In this document: positions 1 to 8,891 of the stretch, piece after piece
How the letters are laid out: every line of letters starts with the position of its first letter
Position numbering within the stretch: the stretch's first letter is position 1
The notes under the pieces: generated by a model
The model's input: only the letters and a program-made list of their open reading frames with translations
What the model was told of the DNA's origin: nothing
Databases searched by the model: none
Made by a program: the position numbers and the translations under genes
Assembly (NCBI GenBank): GCA_029215795.1
Contig: JARDYH010000006.1
Location: forward strand, 29,093,501-29,157,500
Length of the DNA stretch: 64,000 bases
Origin: Anniella stebbinsi
Lineage: Eukaryota > Chordata > Lepidosauria > Squamata > Anniellidae
Reading direction: 5' to 3'

Positions 1-792
1 CCTATGTCGATCCAAAAGCTTATTCCACACTACGGGTGTAAGATACACACAGTTTGCTTCTTGCTTCTGAGTAAACATGCAGGGGATTGTGCTGCAGGAT
101 AATGTTAGTACTTTGTCTTAAATGAGCTCCGATTCAGGAAGAACCCTGTCCCGACAAGGATCAAAAACCTACAATCCTAATCCAGATAGATGTGGTGGGG
201 GAAAGCTGCGGAGGTGAGCTCTTCTGAAGCCTACGATTTCCCTAGGTTTAGAAGTTCGTTGGGCAATCCACTTCTGAAGCAGGGTTTTGTTATGTGCATT
301 GTTGCCTTTATTTAAAGGAACATCTAAAATTAGGTTTGTGAAGGGAGATGGTGGAAAGAGATGCCTGTTCCAAAGCAACATGTCAGAGCTTCTGAGCCTT
401 TCTGCACCTTGCACAGAATAAGGTGGCAGAAATTTGGAATGTGTGCCCCCACTTCACAATTGTGTGTGTGTGTGTGAGAGAGAGAGGGGCGGGCATTTAC
501 CCTGAGTTTGTCCCTGTTAAAACAAAACAAAACAAATCAATTTTCCTGCATGTAATGAATAAGAACATACCTTAGAAACTGTGCTAAATCTTTATCTCTG
601 ATGTAGTGTATTGCATGCATGGGTTGTTGTCGATTAAAACATATTACCTTCCCAACTTGCAGTCTGAAGTCTAGGATTCTACCTCCTCATTCTACTACTT
701 CCTTCTGCTTCAGATGTGTAGATCAGTTGTTAAGACCCGCCAGATACACGCGGCTTCAAATAAACCACATTTCAGCGCCAGCCTCCTCTGCA

Positions 793-866
793 GTTCTACT
801 CAGAAGTAAGGCCCACTGAGTTCAATGGGATTTATTACCAGGTACATTTGTATAGGATTGCAGCCT
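793..866. repeat. Palindromic MITE (AAGTCCCATTGA family)
   Basis: The copy is a near-palindrome. A CAGAAGTAAG...CCCACTGAGTTCAATGGGA centre is flanked by TACTCAG-type and TAGGATTGCAGCC-type ends. The same unit recurs dozens of times in this window, most densely at 32.9-39.9 kb. Short size, fold-back symmetry and high copy number point to a non-autonomous DNA transposon. I do not know its database name. Confidence 0.6.
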
Positions 867-880
867 TTATCTCCCTTAGG

Positions 881-967
881 CTGGGATCCTATACAGACTT
901 AGCTTTAAGTAAGTCTGATTGAGCTCAATGGGGCTTCCTGAGTATGAAATGTTTAGGATTGCGTTGT
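881..967. repeat. Palindromic MITE (AAGTCCCATTGA family)
   Basis: A second, more diverged copy of the fold-back unit, 14 bp after the previous one. Both outer ends are recognisable (GGGATCCTATACAGAC and GTTTAGGATTGCGTTG) around an AAGTCTGATTGAGCTCAATGG centre. Confidence 0.55.
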
Positions 968-2086
968 GAAGCTCCTATGGGATTGAAGCCGATGAAATCG
1001 CTAGGGCACAACTGGAATGAAACGCTTCCTCCGCTGCTCCCTTACACATCTGGGAATGGAAGACTTGGGTATAAAGATTCAGCATCGCACAGAGACTATA
1101 TAATACAAGGTTGAAAGTGTGTGTATCTAACCTGCACACACACCTTGCCAGCAGGAACATTCCACACAGAAAAAGGTTAACAGCAACAATGAAATATATG
1201 TAATAAGAAGGTTTAAAATAATAAGGAAAAAAACCAACAAATGTAGAAGACAATAAAACAGCAGCAGTAGTCAAATCGACAACCAGAGCCTCGGGTTGCA
1301 AAAATGAGCAAAGACAACCCAATTTTGTCACTTGTCTCCAAAAAGAGGCGAGAGAAATCGCCATTCTAGCTTCACCGGGGAGGCTCCTGCGAACTTGAAA
1401 TATTCTTACCCCGGAGTCGAAATGTACACATATTTAAAAGCATGTTTACAAGTAAGAGGGTCTGGCCAATCCAAAAGGGGTCCCCCACTCCCCGATGATT
1501 TATGTCCCAGGAGAGGTGGGTGGAAGGGAAGGATTATTTCAACCGGTTTATTTGTTTGAAGGCTTTCTTTCTTTCTTTCTTTCTAAGCAATCCCGTCTGT
1601 TTCTTAAATTAACGCCACGCAATATTTTCTTGAGCTATCCTGGAGAAAATCTGCGTTTGCAAAGACTGAGCTGAAATTCACAACGTGTCGTTTTTGGTTT
1701 GTACCAGCATCTAACCTTATATTAATGTCTGAGAAAGGGTTGACCAAAGGAAGCATTCTCCTATTTTGCAAGTATCTGCACGATCGATTTTTGTACATTT
1801 ACAATCGACAGAACTCTTCGGATGCAACAAGCCTAGAACCCCCGGTCTGCCCAGCACGTTTTCTTGGAAGTAGACCTCATTTCAAACTTACCTTCGAGAA
1901 AGCCTCTTATGGTTGGGTGGTCCAACGAAGGCTGCAGCAACGCTATGCACACTTATTTCAGAGTAAAACGACGTCGGACACAGAGAGGCTTCGTTCTGAG
2001 TAAACTCGGATAGGATTTGTGATGTTAAATATTTCTTTGTAACGCAATTTTAGGTCGTCGTGGCCATTTTAATACATGTGTTTGAC

Positions 2087-2170
2087 AGCACAATCCTATG
2101 CATCTCTACTTACAAGTAAGTCCCATCGAGTCCAACGGGACTCAGTTCTCAGGTAAGGGAATGCAGGATG
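2087..2170. repeat. Palindromic MITE (AAGTCCCATTGA family)
   Basis: Ends GCACAATCCTATGCAT and GGAATGCAGGAT surround a CAAGTAAGTCCCATCGAGTC / CAACGGGACT fold-back core. It is one of the clearer copies of this dispersed family. Confidence 0.6.
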
Positions 2171-2224
2171 ATAACTTTAAAATAATTGAAGGGTGAAACA
2201 TAACTTTGAGTAAGGCAAGTATCT

Positions 2225-2470
2225 TCTTTAGGTAGCAATCCCATATACACTTACTCGGGATCAAGCCCCATTGAAAACAACAATAATAATAATAATAATA
2301 ATAAATAATAATAATATATTTATCACCCACCTCTCCCAACGGATCGAGGCGGGGAACAACACTAAACACAAAATACAAAAACTGATTAAAAGCAGACAAA
2401 ACCAGTACATCATTAAAATACCAATAAAACACCAATTTATTTCTGAGTAGACCTACGTAGGAGTGTATTG
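2225..2470 (-). repeat. LINE 3' fragment nested inside a palindromic MITE
   Basis: The left half of an AAGTCCCATTGA-type MITE (2225-2280, ending CAAGCCCCATTGAAAA) and its right half (about 2436-2470, TTCTGAGTAGACC) are separated by about 155 bp. The insert begins with an (AAT)n tract and continues with CACCTCTCCC and GGCGGGGAACAAC, matching the minus-strand LINE 3' ends at 23488-23920 and 52370-52860. The LINE therefore landed in a MITE copy that was already present. Only the terminal part of the LINE remains, with no coding sequence. Confidence 0.6.
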
Positions 2471-3751
2471 ATGTATGAGCGGATTGTCTGGAACGAAATC
2501 GGAACAGGACAGCCACAGTATGACTGTTTAAAAAACCCTTTTGTGCTGCTGGTGTTGGTGCCCTGAACTGGAGGATCTGTGAGAAACCGGGGGGGAGCGG
2601 GCGTGTATGTTTGCGGTAGCAAACGAAAAGGGAAGTCCGCGTAGATCACTCTGGGCAATGGGCAGATAACCCGAAGGGCAGCTGCACAGCAGCGCCGACT
2701 CTGAAGCCCCGCGGCCTTTTCTTACTTGCTTTTGGAGCAGGGGGAGGGATCCGTCTCACAGACCGAGGAACACCCAAGTCGGAGACGGAAATGGGAGGGA
2801 GCGAGCGAGCGAGTGAAACAGACACGAACGGTTGAAATACAAGGATACAAGTGAGCGAGAATTAAAGAGACAAGAAGCGAGGGAGTCATACCAGGGTGAC
2901 ACACGAGAGAGAGAGAGGGGGGGGGGGAATGATTCCAGTAGCAGTTAAGCCAATCTGTTATTTTTGCAGATCCCTATCTCTCAAGCTCTTGAAATGGCAA
3001 TCCTATTGAACCCGGTGGGGCTTTTGAGTAAACATGCATAGGATTGGGCTACTAGTGTGTTGGAAGGAAAGGAAGGTGTTGTTGCATCGACCCTGCTTCT
3101 ATCTTGAAAAGTCAGTAAATAGCTGGAACAGGATCCCAAAGTGCTCAAGGGATATTGCTAGGCCTGCCCCCTCCCCCGGTTCCCAATTTATTTCCCAGGA
3201 TCTCTACTGGGAACCAGGGCTGGAGGGGGCAGCTTCCTTAGCGCCCATGTTGCAGCTAGTGCTGGGCCCTGGGGCCAAAGTGTATGATCCCACAGACATG
3301 TTCCCTAGGTGACCATCCAGAGGGAGTCTGGTGAGGAGGGCAGCAGAAATGGAGCTCCATTTTATTCCTATAATCATGATGGTCCTATGACTTCAAATGC
3401 AACATTGCACATGCTCCAAGCATGATGGTGATGTCAGTGTTGGAAAACAGTTTTGTTGTTTTCTAACATACCAGGAATGTTAGTTGTAATTCAGGGGGGG
3501 GGGAAGGGAGGGGAAGAGAAATGTGAGTTGTGTTTCACAACTGAAGTAGTACACATGGAGGCCTAAGCCTCCCCCTATCATTAAGTCCAAGGTCTAAAAT
3601 TACCTAGCTGTACCACTGAATGGTGCCAATGGAAGCTTTCCCCTCCTAAACTAATTGCATGCCATGAGGACAATTTTCCCCCAGGACAGAAAGAGAGAAG
3701 GAGAAGTGAGGTCAGGAACAGAGAGAGGTGAGTGGGGATAAAAGAGAAAGA
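2471..3751. other. Non-coding DNA, low-copy repeats
   Basis: No gene was recognised. A MITE end (AAACATGCATAGGATTGGGC) lies near 2990-3046. A segment with ATTGCTAGGCCTGCCCCCTC near 3160 recurs in altered form near 5080 and 12080, suggesting an unnamed dispersed repeat. GA-rich and G-run tracts occur at about 2906-2928 and 3494-3516. Confidence 0.5.
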
Positions 3752-4812
3752 GGCTGTGTTCAGTTCAGAGGATGGTTTTAGGAGTCAACTGTCAGTTGAA
3801 TGGTCAATGGTTGTGTCATGTGTTGGACAAAAACCACCCCACGGATTATATTTTCATTTAAAAAAAAAACCCACTGGAGAAACACAACTGGCTGCAGAGT
3901 TGACTAGTCGCACAACCGGTGGTTATTGTGTCATCCAAAATGAGCCAGTGGAGTTTTTCGATCTGTTGAGTTGACTTTTTCGCCTGGCTACAGAGTTCCC
4001 AAGAAAGAGTGGCCAAAACAGAGCTGGCCGCTCTGCTACAGCCGCACAACTCAGTCAAATGCTGGGTTGAGTAATAATCCACTCCACGTGAGCCTCAACC
4101 ACTCCATGGGGGCATGGCAACATGTCGGCAGCATTTGGATGACACGATAATCAGCGGGGGGGGGGGAACAATCGTCCCTTGCGTTGCTTATTGGTAGCAT
4201 TCGGACAACATTTTAGGCAATGGAGGGGGGGAAGAGGCAATGGACAGTAAGTTATTGGCAGCATTTGGATGACATGATAATCAACACAAGGGATGATTGT
4301 TTCTAGGGGTGTGCATCGGATCGTAGCAGTGGACAGAAGCGGGCACCCTGGCAGGTAAGGAGTGCGAGGGGGAGGAGGACAACATCATCACCTGGCGCGC
4401 TACTGAGACGCAGGCCACGAAGCCTGTTTCTCAGTAGATCAGAGCAGCGGACAGCAGCGGATGTCCCCAGCAGGTAAGGAGCTCAAGGGGGGAGGGGGCT
4501 TCCCTGCCGGTGCTGTCCGCTACCATCCGCTGCCACCCGTGGGTGGCAGCGGACGGCCCCGGCAAGTGAGGAGCGTGGGGAGGGACAAGGCAGGGGGAGT
4601 TAGACCTCCGATTTTGTCTGAACCAATCCAGGACAACATCGGAGGTCCTGATCCAGGTCTTGATCCAATCCGGGGGGTCCGTGCACATCCCTAATTGTTT
4701 TCCCCCTCCGTTGATTATCGTGTCATCCAAATGCTGCCATCGTGTGGGGAGGAGCCACAAAAAAAACCAACTGTGAGTTGACTCCTCCCCCCACCATTGA
4801 TGAACGCAGCCA
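3752..4812. mobile_element. Fold-back DNA transposon hosting hAT copy D
   Basis: The outer ends GGCTGTGTTCAG (about 3753) and TGAACGCAGCC (about 4800-4810) are inverted. An inner arm at about 4121-4170 (GGCAGCATTTGGATGACAC and following) is repeated inverted at about 4694-4740. The element carries no coding capacity and is interrupted by the hAT-type insertion at 4304-4693. Its termini resemble a MITE type with GGCTGTGTTCxGA ends, but the exact boundaries are uncertain. Confidence 0.5.
4304..4693 (+). mobile_element. Short hAT-type element, copy D
   Basis: The 390-bp element starts TAGGGGTGTGCAT and ends GTGCACATCCCTA. It is bordered by 8-bp duplications ATTGTTTC (4296-4303) and ATTGTTTT (4694-4701), with one mismatch. 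An 8-bp duplication with TAGGG termini is typical of Ac-like hAT transposons. The interior has no transposase. It carries two CAGGTAAG motifs (near 4352 and 4471) and a module with GGCCACGAAGCCTGTTTCTC, which also occurs almost unchanged inside the unrelated element at 54361-55080. It sits within an older fold-back element. Confidence 0.8.
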
Positions 4813-5544
4813 GAGAGAGATGCTTATTGTCCTCCAGAAAGGAAAAACAATCTAGGCAGCAGATCCTTCTCCAAGTACCCCAAGTATGTCTGACATTCTG
4901 GCTGTGTGTATGGTAGGGCTCCTCCGGTTTTTGTGTGTGTGTCCCTGCCCTGTATTGCGGTGTACAAAGGTGGTACTTAGTGCAGGGCTTCTGAGGCTGC
5001 TCTGCTTCTGTCTCTCTGTGTGTAGTGGTTGTGGTTGGGGGGGGGGATGTGGCAGGGTTCTAGCCAGGAGCATTGCTAGGCCCTCCCCCTCTCTCTGATT
5101 CCCCTCCCCATGCCTGCCTGTTCCTTCATTCCAGTCTCCTTCTACTTTACTTCCTAATTTTCTTCCTGGCTCCCTTTGTTCTACCTCCTCTGCCCCTCTC
5201 ACCAGCCCTTCCACCACCATGGAATTGTGGACCACTTTCTTTTATTTTCAATTGAATTTATGGAGGTAATGATGATTGATTTGTGGGTTAATTAATTAAA
5301 GGTGGAGCAAGATCTAGGGGTGGAATTGGGGTACTAATTGGGTATGCCCCCCTAATTTCTGCTTGGATCTTTTTGGAGTAGCATTCTGTCAAACTTTTGA
5401 AACTCCATAGTTGCCATTTTGAGGTGTGTGTGTGTGTGTGCGCGCGTGCGTGTGCGTGTGTGCGTGTGTGAAAGGGCTAGCCAGTCTACTTGTTACATTT
5501 ATTCACAGCATTGAAAATTATTTGTAACTGAAGAGGAACTACTG
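4813..5544. other. Non-coding DNA with (GT)n tract
   Basis: No gene is supported. A compound (GT)n/(GC)n microsatellite spans 5424-5470. The reading frames here are built from C/T-rich low-complexity sequence and have no domain motifs. Confidence 0.55.
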
Positions 5545-5790
5545 ATCTGGGATGATCTTGGGTGGTGTGCAAATTAATTGAAGAAATTATTTTACGTAAA
5601 GTAATTTGGATGTGAAATTAATTAACTGCCCTTGCCTTCTCGGAAATTTAAATAAATCCTAGAAATTATTTCTACATTTGCATATATAGATATATAAATG
5701 AGCACATGCATATTTTATGCAGATTTGTGTCCTATGGGTTAATGCCCAAAATCTTTTATGTGACTAGCAATGCATACTTTTCTAGTCACA
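5545..5790. repeat. Old dispersed repeat, intact reference copy
   Basis: The segment contains GTGCAAATTAATTGAAGAA, GAAATTTAAATAAATC and ATGCATATTTTATGCAG. The same succession occurs at 12265-12411 and continues at about 17085-17150 on the far side of a 4.7-kb block. This copy thus shows what the other looked like before younger insertions split it. The class is unknown. Confidence 0.55.
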
Positions 5791-5959
5791 CATTATACAG
5801 TGGCAAACCAGGTTTGTCCCTGAAAGTGCACTACAGTGAGACACAGCCAAGCTTGGCACCTCCAATGACAGTAGACAAGTTAATCATGCATGCACTAGTT
5901 GTGTCTCCTCCTGCAACATCAAGTGACGACTTCAACCTTGATGGCTGCATAAAATGATA

Positions 5960-6016
5960 AATGCATTATTTATTTATTGCACTTCTATACCGCCCAATAA
6001 CTGAAGCTCTCAGTGG
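5960..6016 (-). repeat. L2-type LINE 3' terminus
   Basis: Read on the minus strand this has the tail seen at 62575-62640: an AGAGCTTCAG-type motif, a GGGCGGTATAGAAGTGCAATAAA-like stretch and AATAAATAA repeats. Only the last 55-60 bp of the LINE remain. Confidence 0.55.
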
Positions 6017-6032
6017 CTTCATTTCACACACA

Positions 6033-6385
6033 GACCTGATTCACACAACACAGTGCTGCTCGTCATGGGTTATTTAACCCATGACGAGCTGCGGTGCCTG
6101 CAGGTGCTATTTTGCATATCCAACTCCCTCTTGGGGATTGTCATATTATGCAAACCCAGCAAATGTGGGATATGTGATGATTAAACAACCCATGGACTGT
6201 TCTAGAGTTATGTGAAGTTGTTTTACTCTCGCATAACCCACACTTGCTGGGTTTGCATGAAACAACAACCCTCAAGCGGGGGTTAGATATGCAAAATGGT
6301 GGCTGCATATGCCCCACATACAGTGCAGCCTCACCATGCTTTAAATAACCCACAGTGGGTTGTCATGTTGTATGAACTGTCTCAC
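6033..6385. repeat. Fold-back MITE, about 350 bp (CAACCCA/TGGGTTG family)
   Basis: The element is bounded by GACCTGATTCACACAACAC and GGGTTGTCATGTTGTATGAA. It contains several internal inverted segments, such as GTCATGGGTTATTTAACCCATGAC and CCAGCAAATGTGGG / CCACACTTGCTGG. Copies with the same layout lie at 23098-23465 and 27902-28235. It carries no protein and is probably a non-autonomous DNA transposon of unknown superfamily. Confidence 0.6.
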
Positions 6386-7359
6386 TTAGTTGCCAGTTAT
6401 CCAGTGTAGAGGAAGTTTCAATGTACATGAATGTGTGAATCCAAGCCCAAACATGTTTGATGTGTATCTTTGCATGAATGTCCAACTTATTCATACTTTA
6501 CATTTTCAAGAATTGACTTGTTCATATAACAAAAAGGTAATGTGAGAACTGACCCATAGTTCCATTGGTTTCAGTGTGAGAGATAAGCAAATGCTATCCC
6601 CCCCCCCCCTTAAAATAGACTAAGCTCTTTCTGGGGTTGGCAACCTGCCACTAAATTCCTGTGAAGTGGATGGGGGAATTTAAAGCAAAGCCTGGTCAGG
6701 TAGGAGGCTGGGGATCTAAATCCTCTTCTTCCAAGTCTTATCCTTGGACCATTTTGTTTTGTTTTTAGAAAGTGAAAAATAAAGGGCTGCTTTTTTCTTC
6801 AGATGGTGCTCAGAGACCAGAAATAACTCATGTTGAGATGGAAAAATGTCTTAAAATAAGTTTCAGATGTAAAAGAGGAAGTGGAGGAACAGTTCATCTC
6901 CTCCTTCCTAACCATCCATTGAATTCTGGCACCCAAACTTAAGACATTGGGAGGATCCGCCTTGGGTTCTGCTGCTATCATGGCTTAGTTGTACCATAAG
7001 AGACTTAATAAAACATTTGCAATGCAATCCCATCCATGTTTACACTGACATGTTTGTGCAGATTTATGCTGCATTGAGACTACAAACCTTATTACACCCA
7101 CAGGCATTGGCCACCTCTTTTCTCCCACACTACACCTCTTGGTGTTGCTACCTTCATCAGCCCTATTCCTGCAGCCTGATCCACAGAGATTATGGAGGTG
7201 AGGTTTCCCCAGCACTTATTTCCATGCTAAGAAAATGCTGCCGTGCTAAATTCTTGCGTATTGGGCTAATGTTAAAAGGCACAGGAAAATGGCCAAGTCA
7301 AAGGAGTTGGTGATCCTAACTATGCCTCTTTCTGGGATGAGTTCTACCATCACCTAATC
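6386..7359. other. Non-coding DNA, no recognised element
   Basis: No protein, RNA gene or repeat that I can name. A C-run lies at about 6599-6610. The short open frames show no known motif. Confidence 0.5.
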
Positions 7360-7495
7360 CAGGGGTGGGCAATTTGCGGCCCTCCCAATGTTTTGCCCTA
7401 CAACCCCCATTATCCTTCAGCATAGGCGATGCTGACTAGGTCTGATGAGAGTTCTAGGCCAAAATATCTGGAAGGCCACAAATTGCCCACTCCTG
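7360..7495. repeat. hAT-type fold-back MITE (CAGGGGTGGGCAA family)
   Basis: The ends CAGGGGTGGGCAATTTGCGG and AATTGCCCACTCCTG are inverted. The middle holds the degraded ACAACTCCCATCATCC / GGATGATGGGAGTTGTAG core typical of this family. The flanking octamers ACCTAATC (7352-7359) and ACCTAAAA (7496-7503) agree at six of eight positions, consistent with an old 8-bp target duplication. At least ten related copies lie in this window. Confidence 0.65.
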
Positions 7496-8094
7496 ACCTA
7501 AAATCATACAAAATAAGGAATGTTCGTGATTGAAGTTAAAGTTGTTATGATGCAGCTGAGGGGAAATCAATAGATGTTATCTCTTCAGGCCCCCTTAATC
7601 AAAACCCCAAATTTAGCTCCACTCTCACCCATTTTGATACAACAAGTAGCTGATACAGGAGAGTAATGTTTCTGCACATTTCAGCAATTATGGCAGAAAT
7701 CCTGCAAAATGTGGAAATGGTGCCATTGGCTTTGGCCACTTGCCTTTGGCTGCAGTCCCCACCCCCACCCCCACCCCAGCTCCCTGCATCACAATGGGAA
7801 TGGAGTCTGATAGGCTGTGTTATTCTGCTGTCAGGATACTGGGTGGAGTTCTGAGCTTTCCGTGTGAGTGCATGATCCACATGTGCACAATTCTGAATAG
7901 ATTCCTCCCTGGCAGTAATAATAAATATAAATGGAATGTTTGACACATTACGTTAAGTGATCTCAGCTAGAATATGCAAACCATTTGAACCTGTGGAAAG
8001 GGAAATATTTTAAAAAATGAATCTGAAGGAAATATTGGCATGAGCTAAATCATAGCAGTGATGTGGTGAAAATCATATATTTATGTCAAAAGTG

Positions 8095-8217
8095 TGACCC
8101 TCCAGATGTTGTCGGACTCTAATTCCATCATCCCCAGCCAGCAGAGCCAATGACCAAAGATGATGGGAGTTGTAGTCCAACAACACCTTGAGGACCACAA
8201 GTACTCCATCCCTGAGT
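8095..8217. repeat. hAT-type fold-back MITE (same family)
   Basis: The arms CCTCCAGATGTTGTCGGACT and the inverted AGTCCAACAACACCTTGAGG flank a CCATCATCCCCAGCCAGCAG / TGATGGGAGTTG core. The ends are more eroded than in the 7360 copy and no target duplication is clear. The stretch 7496-8094 before it shows nothing recognisable. Confidence 0.6.
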
Positions 8218-8249
8218 TATTTTTTAACTCGATCACTAGGCAATAAAGG

Positions 8250-8422
8250 TTGGATGACCATTTGAAAAGGAGGACGGGGCTCCTGTATCTTTAGCAGTTG
8301 TATAGAAAAGGGAATTTCAGCAGGTGTCATTTCTATGCATGCAGTAGCTGGTGAAATTCCTGCTTCATCATAACAGTTAAAGCTGCAGGAACCCTGCCCT
8401 CTTTTGTATCTGGTCACTCTAG
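8250..8422. repeat. Fold-back MITE (GGGTGACCATATG family)
   Basis: The left end TGGATGACCATTTGAAAAGG and right end GTATCTGGTCACTCTA are inverted. Internal arms CTCCTGTATCTTTAGCAG and TTAAAGCTGCAGGAACCC pair, as do AAGGGAATTTCAGC and TGAAATTCC. Related copies occur at 13338-13815 and 33455-33697. The termini resemble those of the TA-duplicating elements at 12786 and 54361, so all may share one transposase source. Confidence 0.6.
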
Positions 8423-8891
8423 TATAGCTCCAGGGTATAACCAGAGGTGACCTGAGGCTATTTAAATGTTCAATACAATTGAAAGCTTTATTTAAAATTC
8501 TATCAGGAAAAACAGTGAATGTTTTTCAACTTTTGAAAGAAGAAAAAACACATGTCAAGAGATAATAAACAATTTACCAAGAAGCTTAAATGCAAAAGAA
8601 ATAAGATGGGAAACACATACTGATGACAGAGAAAATACAGTTCTAAAACTACCAGACAGGATGACTCTTCCAGACAAAATATATTACAACATGCAAATTA
8701 AACTATAGTTTAACTCTTGTTGAAGCCTAATAGGACACCAATATTTACATGTTATGAAAGCATCAGACTGAAAGAGATTCTTTGCCCTTGTTCTCCACAA
8801 CAACAAACAACATGTTTCTTCATGTGTAATATTTACTGATGTACATGTGCATCCTTGGAACACCACAAGAAAAGAATCTTGATGCAGTCAC
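8423..8891. other. AT-rich non-coding DNA
   Basis: No gene and no nameable repeat. The last eight bases, GCAGTCAC (8884-8891), are the left target duplication of the hAT element that follows. Confidence 0.5.

Larger units (their letters stand above)
1..2086. other. Non-coding DNA with MITE scraps
   Basis: No open frame here resembles a known protein; the frames are short and lack domain motifs. A degraded end of the palindromic AAGTCCCATTGA-type MITE is visible near 60-105, and two better copies follow at 793-866 and 881-967. A short (CTTT)n tract lies at about 1563-1585. I see nothing else I can name. Confidence 0.6.
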
